This document shows positions 24,985 to 34,954 of a DNA stretch of 64,000 bases, in pieces (position 1 is the stretch's first letter; every line of letters begins with the position of its first letter). Below the pieces are notes generated by a model. The model was not told where the DNA came from, did not search any database, and worked only from the letters and a program-made list of their open reading frames with translations. The DNA is taken from NCBI GenBank assembly GCA_024402435.1, contig JAKSTU010000001.1:25792-89791 (forward strand), in the 5' to 3' direction. This DNA comes from Treponemataceae bacterium (GTDB lineage Bacteria; Spirochaetota; Spirochaetia; Treponematales; Treponemataceae). The translations under genes were made by a program, and so were the position numbers.

Positions 24985-27576
24985 TCAGTCCAAAAGATAG
25001 TTTGTCAAAGGAAGTCCGTTTGCATCGATTTCGTAACCCAATTCACTGATTTCTGCAACAGCTCCCTCTTCCCCATCAATAAGAATTCCTTCTCCATCTT
25101 CATCAGATTCTTCAGAATGATCAAGGAAGGACAAGTCAAAAACCAAAGTTGTAGGAGATACGTCAAAATCCGAAAGACCGGACTGAAGACGCTCCGTATT
25201 GAGCAAATCAAGAGACCGGATCTCTGCAACTTTGCGCAACGCATGATACGTACAAAGTTCAGTTGGTTCCGTACCTTCAAGATAATATCTTGTGACGTAA
25301 TCCTCACAATCAGAAGTAAGCAAACCGCCGGAAACAGAACAGACTTTTGCCTGAACAACACCTTGAGGAGCACTGGGGAAATCTTTGTAAGGCAGGTTTT
25401 TGTGGGTCATCTGAACAAAATCACCCCATGCAACACCTGCGAGAGTTGCACCGGTAAGAGATGTTCCCAATGTATTTCCTTTCTGGTCAAATCCGAACCA
25501 CCAGGCAGATGTGTAATACGGTGTAAATGCAACAGTCCAAGCATCTTCCCAGTTCTGAGTGGTACCGGTTTTTCCGGCGGCCGGCATTGAAAAACGCTTT
25601 CCGTTTTCATCATAGAAGCGGAGTTTTGAACCCCATCCTGAACCGCGAGCCAATGTACCCATAGAAACAGTATTCTGAAGGAGACTGGTCATTACAAAAG
25701 CCGTCTGAGGTGAAATTACCTGGATATTCTCACCTTTTGCCTGCTGAGCTTCACGGATTTCACGTTCCGGATTAAGAATAATGTTTCCGTTCTTGTCTTC
25801 AACATTCCTGATTGCCATAGGCGTAACTTCTTTACCCTGATTGGCAAAAATTGCAAAAGCACGTGCCATTTGAATTGGCTGAACGACACAAACACCAAGT
25901 CCCAAAGAATAAACAGGCTTCAGACTTCTTGATTCATACTCGCTTTCATCAATTCCGAGCAGTGCGGCCGCTCTGTTGATGGCAGCATCAAATCCGACCT
26001 CATTCAGAATCTTTACGGAAGGAATGTTCATTGATGTGGCCAAAGCATACCACAGCTGAACATGGCCCATGAATTCACCTTTGAAGTTGTTGAGCAGATA
26101 GGGAGAACCGTCTTCTTTATAGAAGATTACAGGCGTATCATAAATCATTGTGGTGGCAGTAAGTTTGCGTGAATCAATTGCCGCCGAATAATAAAGCGGT
26201 TTGAAAGTACTTCCCGGCTGCAACGTAGCTTGAGTTGCACGGATAAACTGGTTGTCATCATCGTATGTGCTTCCGCCGACCAAAGCAGTTATGTAGCCGG
26301 TACTGTTCTCCAGCTCAATCATCGTACCTTCAATCAGATCTTTTCTCGACGTATCCTTTGCGGTAGTAGAAGTTTTGTTTACAACACCAACTTTCAGGTT
26401 CTCAATACCGCAAACCATGGAGAAAATGTCCAGCATGGGATTGATTTCTTTTCTGAACTGGGACATTGCTTCTGTTTCACGGCGCAATTCTGAATTCCGG
26501 AGTTCAGGAATATTGAACACAAGTGAGAACAGTTCAGTCATGGGAATATAAGTATTGATTGCGTCGGAACGGCGTTTTCCTGAAGAAGCCTGATAAGAAT
26601 CATTTGCAAGAGCAATATATTTTGCCATTACTTCATCAGCGGCGGCCTGGTGCTGAAGATTCAATGTTGTGTTGACAGTCAGTCCGTCGGTATAAACACT
26701 GTTTGTTGCGTAGTTATAAAGAGAATCAAGTTCACGGCGGACATATTCACTGAACCACGGAGCCCTGTTTTCCGTCAGATTGAGTGCACCGGTATTCGTT
26801 CTTGTGTAGTCAAAGTTAAGCCAGTACTCATCAAAAGAAGCATCAGCCACTTCCTTTGTAATGTATCCGTTTGAAACCATTTCACCAAGAACATACTGCT
26901 GACGTTCACGGGCACGGTTGGGATAGTTGAAAGGATTGTAATAAGTAGGGCTGGAAAGCTGGATAACAAGGATTGCTGACTCTGCAGGAGTGATTTTTTC
27001 GACTCCATGCCCGAAATAATATTTTGATGCAGTACTTACACCATAAGTTCCGCCACCAAGGTAAACCTGATTAAGATAAAGTTCCAGAATCTCGTCCTTG
27101 GAATACCGGCGTTCCATCTGAATGGCCCACCAAAGTTCAACAAGTTTTCGGGTAATTGAAATATCTTTTCGGTCACAGTACAAAGTTCCGGCAATCTGCT
27201 GAGTAAGTGTACTTCCGCCACCAAGTGACAAACCTGCAACTTTACCGACAACAGCGCGCAGAATGGATTTTACGCTGAACCCTTTATGCTTGTAAAAAAC
27301 CTGGTCCTCACGAGTCAGAAGAGCATCGAGAAAGTGCTGGGGAATCTGAGTAATGCTGATTATTTCACGTTTTTCATCAGAAGAATACTCTGTAATCAAT
27401 TCACCGTTGATATCAAGAATTTTTGTTGGCAGAGCGGCAGTAAATTCCGTAAAATTTTCACTGTTGATGACATTAATCGTCATCGCTGCGAGGGCACCTG
27501 CAACGGCGCCGAAAACCAGAGCGAAAAAAACGGCAAATATAAGAAAAAAATGGGTCCGCTTTTTGATTTTTTCCAT
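24985..27576 (-). CDS. Class A penicillin-binding protein (PBP1A type)
   Basis: The 863-residue bifunctional enzyme polymerises and cross-links peptidoglycan. One N-terminal membrane anchor is followed by the GT51 glycosyltransferase domain with TREDQVFYKHKGFSVKSIL (catalytic Glu, about residue 91) and GGSTLTQQIAGTLY. The transpeptidase domain has the SxxK motif GSTFKP near residue 457, SMN near 488, and KTGTTQ near 672. The C-terminal tail of about 60 residues is acidic. The gene begins at a predicted leaderless promoter. Confidence 0.95.
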   Translation of the reverse strand: MEKIKKRTHFFLIFAVFFALVFGAVAGALAAMTINVINSENFTEFTAALPTKILDINGELITEYSSDEKREIISITQIPQHFLDALLTREDQVFYKHKGFSVKSILRAVVGKVAGLSLGGGSTLTQQIAGTLYCDRKDISITRKLVELWWAIQMERRYSKDEILELYLNQVYLGGGTYGVSTASKYYFGHGVEKITPAESAILVIQLSSPTYYNPFNYPNRARERQQYVLGEMVSNGYITKEVADASFDEYWLNFDYTRTNTGALNLTENRAPWFSEYVRRELDSLYNYATNSVYTDGLTVNTTLNLQHQAAADEVMAKYIALANDSYQASSGKRRSDAINTYIPMTELFSLVFNIPELRNSELRRETEAMSQFRKEINPMLDIFSMVCGIENLKVGVVNKTSTTAKDTSRKDLIEGTMIELENSTGYITALVGGSTYDDDNQFIRATQATLQPGSTFKPLYYSAAIDSRKLTATTMIYDTPVIFYKEDGSPYLLNNFKGEFMGHVQLWYALATSMNIPSVKILNEVGFDAAINRAAALLGIDESEYESRSLKPVYSLGLGVCVVQPIQMARAFAIFANQGKEVTPMAIRNVEDKNGNIILNPEREIREAQQAKGENIQVISPQTAFVMTSLLQNTVSMGTLARGSGWGSKLRFYDENGKRFSMPAAGKTGTTQNWEDAWTVAFTPYYTSAWWFGFDQKGNTLGTSLTGATLAGVAWGDFVQMTHKNLPYKDFPSAPQGVVQAKVCSVSGGLLTSDCEDYVTRYYLEGTEPTELCTYHALRKVAEIRSLDLLNTERLQSGLSDFDVSPTTLVFDLSFLDHSEESDEDGEGILIDGEEGAVAEISELGYEIDANGLPLTNYLLD

Positions 27577-27582
27577 AATATT

Positions 27583-27611
27583 AGAATAAGAAAAACAGCA
27601 CTAAAAATCAA
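27583..27611 (-). promoter_or_regulatory. Predicted leaderless promoter of the PBP gene
   Basis: On the minus strand TTGATT (27606-27611) and TATTCT (27583-27588) are 17 bases apart. The -10 box ends 6 bases before the ATG at 27576. No Shine-Dalgarno is present. Confidence 0.5.
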
Positions 27612-27781
27612 GGGCCAGACTTCAGATCAAACTAAAGCAGGATTTGACGAACGGCAAAAATGGCACCGTTCAATCAAACAAAACACTAAACTCAAAAAAC
27701 CATTTTCCGAAAATATTACTGTAGTTTTGCAAAGCAGAACTGAATGACATCAAAGTAATTTTAGACGCGGAGGTTTTCAAA

Positions 27782-27994
27782 ATGGATTGTTACGCATTAA
27801 AAGGACATAACGAGTCAAAAGACTACATGATGATTGTGAATGAAATAGATGACGGCTATGTTGTCCGAATTGTCCGTGATCTGGACGGATACGAAGAAGT
27901 CACAACTGATTTTATGAGCAAGACATTGTTCGACAGTTGTGTCCGCACCGGTTATCTGACAAAAATGGAAGCAAGTCTGGCAGTTACAGCTTAA
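27782..27994 (+). CDS. Small conserved hypothetical protein, 70 residues
   Basis: The short protein has a beta-rich middle (YMMIVNEIDDGYVVRIVRDLDGYEEV) and a helical end. GCGGAGG sits at ideal distance before the ATG, which argues for a real gene. No family was recognised. It converges on miaA with an 11-base overlap. The 205 bp before it hold the PBP promoter and a small hairpin (GAACGG/CCGTTC, 27649-27671), and nothing else that I can name. Confidence 0.6.
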   Translation: MDCYALKGHNESKDYMMIVNEIDDGYVVRIVRDLDGYEEVTTDFMSKTLFDSCVRTGYLTKMEASLAVTA

Positions 27995-28994
27995 TCTGTC
28001 CTGACTCAATGCCTGTCTGAATCAGCTGCTTTGCATTTTCGAAGCGGTTTTCAACAGGCAGCCAATGAATCACCGTCCCCTGTTTTTCCATACGGCGGAA
28101 CCATGTCTCCTGTCTTTTTGCAAACTGCCCTATCGCAATGTACAAAGACTGGCGCAATTCTTCCTGTCCTGCGATTTTTCCCTGAAGATATTCGGCAATA
28201 AAGCGGTATTCCAGGCCCAGTCTTTCAAGACGTTCCCAGGAAACACCTTTGTCATGCAAAGCCGAAACTTCACCGATCATGTCTTCCTGAAAACGTGCAG
28301 AAAGCCGGGTTCCTATGCGTTCCCGCAATGTTTTTCTGTCAAAGGTTGTTCCGATTATAAAAGGATTTATTTCCGGGACAGCAGAATCGTCACTCATTTC
28401 TACAGGGTTTTCACGGCTATAAACTTCAATCTCAATTGCCCGCAGAACCCGGTGCCGCTCCACTGTGTCAGTAGTGTTATGGAGTTTTCCGCCTTTAAGA
28501 TCTGCAAGGTACTCTGCAAGTTCAGAATCAGTTTTTCCTGCCAAAGAATTGCGGAGTTCCACGTTGCACGGCACAGTGGTAAGCCTGTAGCCGCGGACTA
28601 TTGAATCAAGATACATTCCGGTACCGCCGCAGAAAACAACAGCTTTGTTCCGTGATTTTATTTCGGGAAAAACTTTGTAAACCGATTGCTGATAATCAAA
28701 AACTGAATATTCCGTGTCCAGGTCAGTTACATCAATCAGGTGATATGGAATCAGTCTCTCAGGATCGTGCAGTTCATATTCACACAAATCCTTTCCGCTG
28801 CCGATATCCAGTCCGCGATAAACCTGCCTTGAATCAGCGGAAATTATTTCACCGCCGAAAAAATCCGCAAGCTTTACAGCCAAAGCAGTTTTTCCTACTG
28901 CAGTGGGACCAAGCACCATAAGACAGTTACAAACTTTTTCTTCCATATTATTTGCATTATTTGCCAATTTTTGCCATCCACAATCTGTTGCCAT
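27984..28994 (-). CDS. miaA: tRNA dimethylallyltransferase (first of two)
   Basis: MiaA adds a dimethylallyl group to N6 of A37 in tRNAs reading UNN codons. The 336-residue product has the P-loop GPTAVGKTALAV (about residues 29-40), SADSRQVYRGLDIGSGK, YHLIDVTD, CGGTGMYLDSIVRGY and RHRVLRAIE. The start may instead be the ATG at 28946, just ahead of the core; neither start has a Shine-Dalgarno. It is 18 bp downstream of the rRNA methyltransferase gene. A second, clearly different miaA lies at 49850-50854. This copy has the more divergent motifs. Confidence 0.9.
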   Translation of the reverse strand: MATDCGWQKLANNANNMEEKVCNCLMVLGPTAVGKTALAVKLADFFGGEIISADSRQVYRGLDIGSGKDLCEYELHDPERLIPYHLIDVTDLDTEYSVFDYQQSVYKVFPEIKSRNKAVVFCGGTGMYLDSIVRGYRLTTVPCNVELRNSLAGKTDSELAEYLADLKGGKLHNTTDTVERHRVLRAIEIEVYSRENPVEMSDDSAVPEINPFIIGTTFDRKTLRERIGTRLSARFQEDMIGEVSALHDKGVSWERLERLGLEYRFIAEYLQGKIAGQEELRQSLYIAIGQFAKRQETWFRRMEKQGTVIHWLPVENRFENAKQLIQTGIESGQIKL

Positions 28995-29012
28995 TGATGA
29001 CAGACGAAAAAC

Positions 29013-30269
29013 TTACAGAACTCTCAGAACAGCGCACTTAAGGTACTCTGATTTGGGATAACCGACCAGAAGAGGATGATCCGGTCCTGCACCGCGCTTT
29101 TCGAGAATCTGAACTGTACGATGAGCATCGAGGGCTGCATGCATGATCATGTCATAGAATGTGTTGTAATCAAAGAAATGAGAACATGAGCAGGTTATGA
29201 GGATTCCGCCTTTTTCAAGAAGCTTCATGGCACGAAGATTGATTTCTTTGTATCCGCCATAGGCTTTCTTTACCATTTTGGCACTTTTTGTAAAAGCTGG
29301 AGGATCAAGAATAATCATGTCAAAAGTGCGCTGCTGATTTTCGTATTCTTTAAGAAGATCAAAAACGTCAGCGCAAACAGCGGTAACAGTTTTTTCCTGT
29401 TTGTTGAGCGCGATATTTGCCTTGACAGTGGCAACAGCTTCTTCTGAAATGTCGCAAGCCGTAACTTCTTTTGCACCGTTGAGAGCGCAATTCAATGCAA
29501 AGGCACCGGTATGTGTAAAAGTATCAAGAACCCGTTTTCCGCGGGCAAAAGCAGCTGCAGTCACACGGTTGAATTTCTGATCCAGGAAATATCCTGTTTT
29601 CTGTCCCTGTGCAATATCAACTTGAAGAAGCACTCCATTTTCTCTGATTGTGATTACAGGATTCCGTTCCGGACCAATCCAACCTACACTTTCAGAAAGT
29701 CCTTCTTTTTCACGGATTGAAGCTTCGCTGCGTTCATAAATGCCGAAGGGATGGCACAAAGTCTGAAGGGCAGAAAGGATTTCTTCACGGTAGACTTCAG
29801 TACAAAGCGCAAGAAACTGAATTACAAGAAAAACACGTCCGTCAATGTCGCAATAGCGTTCAACCGTAAGACCGGGCAAAAAATCAGCTTCGTCAAAAAC
29901 AAGCCTGTAGGAATCATGTTTTGAATAGTAAGCAAAACGCAGCTGCAAAGCCTGTTCAATGCGGTTGTAAAAAAATGCATTGTCAAAAGCTTCTCCTCTG
30001 GTACGGCTCAGAATGCGCACAGTAATCTTTGACTTTTTGTTGATGATTCCGGTTCCCAAAAAGAGACCGGATTTGCTCATTACTTCTACAGGAGATCCGT
30101 CTTCAACAGAAGAAGACTCAAGTGATTCATCAGCAACATGATGTTGTCCGCCTTTAAGCGTGGTTTCGTAGCGGACATGATCAATCTCGTTGTCAAAAAC
30201 CCATGGAAATCCCTGACGGATTTCTGTTTCCTCTTTTGCTTTGAGAAAAACTTTTGAAATGTATTCCAT
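29013..30269 (-). CDS. rlmI: Class I SAM-dependent 23S rRNA methyltransferase (RlmI-like)
   Basis: The 418-residue product has an N-terminal PUA-like domain (KAKEETEIRQGFPWVFDNEI, GLFLGTGIINKKSKITVRIL) and a Rossmann methyltransferase domain. The SAM motif is RVLDTFTHTGAFALNCALNGA and the catalytic motif is LDPPAFTKSA. This is the RlmI/RlmK architecture that makes 5-methylcytosine in 23S rRNA. The exact target base is inferred from family only. An insertion near residues 38-55 (GGQHHVADESLESSS) is not typical. It follows dapB by 4 bases. Confidence 0.88.
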   Translation of the reverse strand: MEYISKVFLKAKEETEIRQGFPWVFDNEIDHVRYETTLKGGQHHVADESLESSSVEDGSPVEVMSKSGLFLGTGIINKKSKITVRILSRTRGEAFDNAFFYNRIEQALQLRFAYYSKHDSYRLVFDEADFLPGLTVERYCDIDGRVFLVIQFLALCTEVYREEILSALQTLCHPFGIYERSEASIREKEGLSESVGWIGPERNPVITIRENGVLLQVDIAQGQKTGYFLDQKFNRVTAAAFARGKRVLDTFTHTGAFALNCALNGAKEVTACDISEEAVATVKANIALNKQEKTVTAVCADVFDLLKEYENQQRTFDMIILDPPAFTKSAKMVKKAYGGYKEINLRAMKLLEKGGILITCSCSHFFDYNTFYDMIMHAALDAHRTVQILEKRGAGPDHPLLVGYPKSEYLKCAVLRVL

Positions 30270-30273
30270 ATTA

Positions 30274-31050
30274 TCAACCGAAAATATCGTTCATTGTATA
30301 AACATTGCCTTTGGCAAGTTTTCCGTCTTTGAGACCGTTGAAAAGCCATTCACAGGCAACAACTGCACCCAAAGCAAAACCTTCGCGGCTGCGGGCGGTA
30401 TGTGTAAGTTCGATGGTATCTGCAGGACTGTCAAAGAATACGGTGTGTGTTCCTGGTACGCTGCCGACACGTGTGCTTGAAACATGAAGCTGATTTTTCT
30501 GAGGGCGGCTGTAAAAAGCATCAGTTACAATTTCTGTTTTGGAGGGGAAATTTGCCATAACCTGGCGAGCAATCTCAAGAGCTGTTCCTGAAGGACTGTC
30601 GGCTTTCTGGTTGTGGTGGGCTTCCCAAGTGGCAACATCGTATTCATCATAAGCACTGATCAGTTTTGCAGCTTCGGCAACAACACGGTAAAAAAGGTTT
30701 ACACCTACAGAATAGTTTGCTGCATAAAACAGGTTTGATCCGGCAGCGGCCACATCTTTACTTACCTGTTCCAGATTTCCGAGCCATCCGGTTGTACCGA
30801 CTACCAGCGGAATGTTTGTAGGAATAAAAGCCTTTATATTGTTCATTACACTGTCAGGATGAGTAAACTCAATGATGCCTTCTGCTCCGGACTCAATGAT
30901 TTTGGACGCCAGTTCAGCAGGATCTCCGGATTTGACGGTGGCATCAGGAGCGAAAGGATCGCATGTAACAACAACCTGATTTCCGCGTTTTACTGCAGCC
31001 GTTTCAATCATATGGCCCATTTTTCCGTATCCGACCAATGCAATTTTCAT
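30274..31050 (-). CDS. dapB: 4-hydroxy-tetrahydrodipicolinate reductase
   Basis: DapB reduces the dihydrodipicolinate precursor in the lysine/diaminopimelate pathway, here needed for peptidoglycan. The 258-residue product has the nucleotide motif VGYGKMGHMI, the VVGTTGW block, the catalytic HHNQKADSPSGTA segment and a SRxGFALGA-type C-terminus (SREGFALGA). Acidic residues after the Rossmann strand fit NADH/NADPH use. AGAGG precedes the ATG. It follows lysC after a 108-bp gap containing a hairpin. Confidence 0.96.
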   Translation of the reverse strand: MKIALVGYGKMGHMIETAAVKRGNQVVVTCDPFAPDATVKSGDPAELASKIIESGAEGIIEFTHPDSVMNNIKAFIPTNIPLVVGTTGWLGNLEQVSKDVAAAGSNLFYAANYSVGVNLFYRVVAEAAKLISAYDEYDVATWEAHHNQKADSPSGTALEIARQVMANFPSKTEIVTDAFYSRPQKNQLHVSSTRVGSVPGTHTVFFDSPADTIELTHTARSREGFALGAVVACEWLFNGLKDGKLAKGNVYTMNDIFG

Positions 31051-31117
31051 AAAAACCTCTGTGATTAAAAAATGTGTCTGACAAAGGCTTTATAAACTTA
31101 CGCCCTGTCGCAGACTT

Positions 31118-31146
31118 CATGACCATCAGTCAAACCGATGGCCATG
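31118..31146 (-). terminator. Hairpin between lysC and dapB
   Basis: CATGGCCATC and GATGGTCATG form a 10-bp stem with one G-U pair and a 9-base loop, just downstream of the lysC stop. There is no T-run after it. It may attenuate or stabilise rather than terminate, since dapB follows in the same direction. Confidence 0.4.
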
Positions 31147-31158
31147 AACAAACGGGAA

Positions 31159-32508
31159 TTATTTGAGTTCGTCGCCTTCTTTCATTCCGAAGAAAGCATT
31201 GTGAAGAATCCGAACAACATCATCAGCCTGAGAACCTTCACAAATCATGCTGAAGTTGACTTTTGACGCACCCTGACTGATCATCTGAACATTGATGTTC
31301 TGTTTTGCAAGAGCGGCAAAGGCTACTTCCAGAATGCGGGAAGAACGTTCTACATCACAAATGATTGTAACGATAGCTTTTCCTGTCTTGGTCTGTGTAT
31401 CAGCAACACGGGAAACATCCTCGATAAGTCCTGTAAGATCTTTTTTTGTCTTTACAGTGAGCGAAACAGAAACTTCGCTGGTTGCAACTACGTCAACACT
31501 GATATCCCATTTCAGGAACTGGTTGAAAATGTGAGCCAGGAAACCGGCAGCTCCCAACATACGGGTGGACACAATGTCAATAACCGTAACGTCTTTGACA
31601 ACTGTAATCGCACGGACGGGAATAGGCTGTTCCAGATGTTCTTTGATTATGATTGAACCGGGATGATCAATATTGTATGAGTTCTTTACACGGACCGGAG
31701 TTCCTGTCTTGCGGCATGGAACCATTGAACGTGGATGCAGAACCTGAGCACCGAAATATGCAAGTTCAGAAGCTTCTTCGTATGTTACTTCAGGAACTGT
31801 GCGGGCTTCTTTTACGATACGGGGATCAGTTGTAAGAATTCCGTCAACGTCTTTCCAAGTCTGGACTTCTTCTGCACCGAGAGCAGCACCGAGAATTGTT
31901 GCTGTAAGGTCACTGCCGCCGCGGCCCAAAGTTGTGATGTATCCGTTTTTGTCTTTGGCAATGAAGCCGGTTACTATGGGAAGTTCTTTGAGTGTTCCGT
32001 CTTTGTAGCCGCCCAAAGCTTCAGGGATTGTCTGCCATACGGAATCAAGAAGGTCAGCAGACATGAAATTTGAGTCGGACTGAATACCGGCGTCCCATGC
32101 GTCATAGAATTTTGCAGGAACACCCTCTTTCTGCAGATAAGCTGTTGCAATGCGCACGGAAAGCCGTTCACCAAAAGAAACGAGATAATCCCTTGTACGT
32201 TTGGTAAGCTCGTGAAGCATGGAAATGCCTGTGCACAAAGTCTTGAGTTCTTCAAGAAGATTTTCCACTTCTGTTGAATAAACACCAAGTTCTTTCATTG
32301 TGTCAAAATGCAGTTTTTCTACATTCTCAATGTCCACAACACCGGTAAGCGCTTTTTCAGCTGCTTCAAGCAGGTAATCTGTTGTGTCACCCATGGCAGA
32401 AAGCACCACAACAGGTTTTTTAGTTTCATAGGCCTTAATAATAGAAGCCACATGGCGAATTCTCTCTGCATTTGCTACAGAAGAGCCACCGAATTTCATT
32501 ACAATCAT
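31159..32508 (-). CDS. lysC: Aspartate kinase
   Basis: The 449-residue monofunctional aspartokinase starts the aspartate-family pathway (lysine, DAP, threonine, methionine). It begins [15 protein letters not shown] and contains [18 protein letters not shown] and [15 protein letters not shown]. Two ACT domains follow (from about residue 300: [22 protein letters not shown], then [18 protein letters not shown]), which indicates allosteric control by an end product. Start ATG 32508 has GGAG 8 bases upstream. It leads lysC-dapB-rlmI-miaA. No lysine riboswitch was recognised in its leader. Confidence 0.95.
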   Translation of the reverse strand: MIVMKFGGSSVANAERIRHVASIIKAYETKKPVVVLSAMGDTTDYLLEAAEKALTGVVDIENVEKLHFDTMKELGVYSTEVENLLEELKTLCTGISMLHELTKRTRDYLVSFGERLSVRIATAYLQKEGVPAKFYDAWDAGIQSDSNFMSADLLDSVWQTIPEALGGYKDGTLKELPIVTGFIAKDKNGYITTLGRGGSDLTATILGAALGAEEVQTWKDVDGILTTDPRIVKEARTVPEVTYEEASELAYFGAQVLHPRSMVPCRKTGTPVRVKNSYNIDHPGSIIIKEHLEQPIPVRAITVVKDVTVIDIVSTRMLGAAGFLAHIFNQFLKWDISVDVVATSEVSVSLTVKTKKDLTGLIEDVSRVADTQTKTGKAIVTIICDVERSSRILEVAFAALAKQNINVQMISQGASKVNFSMICEGSQADDVVRILHNAFFGMKEGDELK

Positions 32509-32599
32509 GATTCTTTCTCCCTAATATGAAGTTTGAAAACTGATTTTGTACACGTAACAAAAGCAGGCAACGCCTGAAAAAGTACTGCACTTTAGGGGG

Positions 32600-32628
32600 A
32601 TTATAGTAAAAATGATTATAGGGTGCAA
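32600..32628 (-). promoter_or_regulatory. Sigma-70-like promoter of lysC
   Basis: TTGCAC (32623-32628) and a perfect TATAAT (32600-32605), 17 bases apart, read toward lysC. The leader is about 85 bases and contains a small CAGGC/GCCTG hairpin. A separate AAGGCT/AGCCTT hairpin at 32627-32643 overlaps the -35 region and lies downstream of the TPR protein gene. Confidence 0.6.
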
Positions 32629-32671
32629 GGCTCAAAAAGCCTTAAGAGAAAAAAACTTTGATTATTTGGAT

Positions 32672-33793
32672 TTATTTTCCGAGAACACGTTTGCTGGATT
32701 CTTTTATGCGGGAATCTGTGCTGTACAAAGCCAAGGCATTGTACAAATCCGAAGAAAGTGCCTGATTTCCGTAAAAGGACGCATATTTTGCAAACAGCTC
32801 GAAACCTTTCCAACCGTCATTGTTCTTGAGCCAGTCAACAATATCACTGTGTTTTACAGCAGCAGCAAAGAATGCATCCAATGTTGTAAAACTGAATTTC
32901 TGGCTGCGCTGTGTCAGGACTGAATAAATCCGTGTAAAAACTCCCAGAGAGGAAAGACATGCCATCCGGAATGCCTGCTCGGGATAGCCGCTCTGATCAT
33001 AAAAGGATGCAAGCTGAACCGATGCATTTATTGAACGGTAATATCCGCTGCGGTAAAGCAGGAAAAACTTCTGGGCGTCCACACCTTCACCCTTTTTTGC
33101 ATAATTCATGGCAATGTCAACATAGGGAGTGTCACCGTCAGTTCCCACAAAATCAGGATTTCCCTGCATTACTGTCAGAAGGGCTTCTTCCATCTGGTTC
33201 TGATCCCCGACAAGATTGGAAAGATAAGCAATGTCATAAAGGATGTCAGTCTTTACATCAGGAATATCAAGTGCAGCAGAATGGTTGTAAGCCTCAAGAT
33301 AATAATTCAGAGCAGTCTTGTATTCACCTTCCTGAACGAAAAGTTTTCCAAGAAGATACTCCGCTTCAGGATAAAGTCTCTGTCCTGCCAGGTGTTCATA
33401 AAGGGAAGAAATTGAAGAAGAATCAAAAAAATCACTGTAAAAGAGCAGCTGTTCGTCTATTACAGCAACGGCGGATGTTTCCATCCGGTCAACAAGAAGA
33501 TTGCGCACTGCAGTCACGTTGTCTCCCGCATTCTGCACGGCAAGAGGAATGATTGCGCTCTGCAGCGTATCAAGTTTTTTCTGGACTTCAGAAGTCCTCA
33601 ATTCTTTTGCAGTCTGTGCCAGTTTGAAGGATTGGGAAATGTTGCCCAGCTCGTACTGCCGCTGTGCCTGATCCAGAAGTCGCCAGGAATCAAGATTCGT
33701 AGCTTGGGAAAAACATGGATAAGCCACGAACAGCAAAGTGGCAAGTACAAAAAAAATCAGTCTGACTCTGTCTGCAAAAAAAATCCGGGTCAC
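32672..33793 (-). CDS. Secreted TPR-type helical-repeat protein
   Basis: The 373-residue protein has a signal peptide (about residues 1-30, ending YPCFSQA) and then helical repeats of TPR kind. Examples are LDQAQRQYELGNISQSFKLAQTAKEL, LGKLFVQEGEYKTALNYYLEAY and AMNYAKKGEGVDAQKFFLLY. It is likely periplasmic. The start is a GTG at 33793 that overlaps the ispG stop as GTGA, so it is translationally coupled to ispG. Function unknown; such proteins often act as assembly scaffolds. Confidence 0.7.
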   Translation of the reverse strand: MTRIFFADRVRLIFFVLATLLFVAYPCFSQATNLDSWRLLDQAQRQYELGNISQSFKLAQTAKELRTSEVQKKLDTLQSAIIPLAVQNAGDNVTAVRNLLVDRMETSAVAVIDEQLLFYSDFFDSSSISSLYEHLAGQRLYPEAEYLLGKLFVQEGEYKTALNYYLEAYNHSAALDIPDVKTDILYDIAYLSNLVGDQNQMEEALLTVMQGNPDFVGTDGDTPYVDIAMNYAKKGEGVDAQKFFLLYRSGYYRSINASVQLASFYDQSGYPEQAFRMACLSSLGVFTRIYSVLTQRSQKFSFTTLDAFFAAAVKHSDIVDWLKNNDGWKGFELFAKYASFYGNQALSSDLYNALALYSTDSRIKESSKRVLGK

Positions 33794-34947
33794 AGTTTGA
33801 ACAATTCCTCTCTGAATGCTTTATCGGCAGATTCTCTGAGGGAATTAAGAATCTCCTGCTGATTTGATCCTTTTTGCTCAGCACGTATTGTCCGCACAAC
33901 TTCTCCGTGACGGAAAATCATTACACTGTCTCCGGTTCCGGTTATGCCGATATCCGCATGTTTTCCTTCGCCGGGACCGTTTACGACGCATCCCATGACG
34001 GCAACTGTAATATCTTTGTCCAAAGCATAAAGTTCATTCTGCCAGCGCGCCACGAATCCGTGTACATCAAATCCGTTTCTGCCGCACCGCGGACAGCTTA
34101 CGATTTTTACACCACCGCTTCTTTTTCCTGTTTCACGGAGTATTTCCCGGGCAGCGATGATTTCGTTTTCGGGAGTATCTGAAAGGCTTACACGGATTGT
34201 GGCACCGATTCCTTCATAAAGAAGATGGCTGAATGCCAAAGTGCTTTTTACAATTCCGCCTATAATGGGGCCTGCTTCTGTAACGCCGATATGAAGAGGC
34301 GCACGGTATTTTGAAGCAAAAGCTTCATTGGCGGCAATTGTTTCCTGAACACTGGAAGCTTTCATTGAAACAACATAATCGGAAAAATTCAGCTCTTCAA
34401 AAACGCTGGTTTCGCGGAATGCAGTTTCTGCAAGCGCTTCTGCACGGGTTACGCTGCCCGCCTGAACTTTTTCCGCCAAATCACGGGGAAGGCTTCCTGC
34501 ATTGATTCCGATACGGATTGCAACACCTTTTTCTTTGCAGCGGTCCACAACGGCTTTGGTTTTTTCAATGCTGCCGATGTTTCCAGGATTGATGCGGATT
34601 TTTGAAACATTGCCTTCAAGGCATGACAATGCAAGTTTGTAATCGAAGTGAATGTCTGCAACCAGAGGAAGCACTGAATCTTCTGCAATGCGGCAAAGGG
34701 CTTTCGCACTGGCCTGGTCAGGAACGGCAAAACGGAGAATGTCACAGCCGCACATGGCCATGCGTTCTATGCGGTCAAGAACTGAATGCAATGCTTGGGA
34801 AGAACCGGGTTCCGACAGTGGAACAATTGATTCTTTCCACATTGTCTGCACAGAAACAGGTGCATCCCCGCCGATGCTGATTTTTTTTGCTTTTTTTGTG
34901 CCGCCGATTGTTACCATATTTGACACCGGGTATTTTTTTGAATCCAT
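33790..34947 (-). CDS. ispG: 4-hydroxy-3-methylbut-2-enyl diphosphate synthase
   Basis: IspG (GcpE) performs the penultimate step of the MEP pathway with a [4Fe-4S] cluster. The 385-residue product has GGDAPVSVQTM, PLVADIHFDYKLAL, and INPGNIG in the TIM barrel. The cluster Cys residues are in VSCPRCGRNGFD and MGCVVNGPGEGKHADIGI. The reading frame extends to 35031 through an intergenic repeat. I set the start at the second of two adjacent ATGs, 7 bases from AGGAG. That ribosome binding site belongs to the repeat unit. Confidence 0.95.
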   Translation of the reverse strand: MDSKKYPVSNMVTIGGTKKAKKISIGGDAPVSVQTMWKESIVPLSEPGSSQALHSVLDRIERMAMCGCDILRFAVPDQASAKALCRIAEDSVLPLVADIHFDYKLALSCLEGNVSKIRINPGNIGSIEKTKAVVDRCKEKGVAIRIGINAGSLPRDLAEKVQAGSVTRAEALAETAFRETSVFEELNFSDYVVSMKASSVQETIAANEAFASKYRAPLHIGVTEAGPIIGGIVKSTLAFSHLLYEGIGATIRVSLSDTPENEIIAAREILRETGKRSGGVKIVSCPRCGRNGFDVHGFVARWQNELYALDKDITVAVMGCVVNGPGEGKHADIGITGTGDSVMIFRHGEVVRTIRAEQKGSNQQEILNSLRESADKAFREELFKL

Positions 34948-34954
34948 CATATTT

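Noticed and set aside
32509..32671. Possible lysine riboswitch upstream of lysC
   Set aside because: The leader after the predicted start is only about 85 bases with one small hairpin, too short for the lysine aptamer.
32959..33552. 197-residue Gln/Lys/His-rich plus-strand frame
   Set aside because: It is antisense to the secreted TPR protein; the odd composition comes from reading a coding strand backwards.
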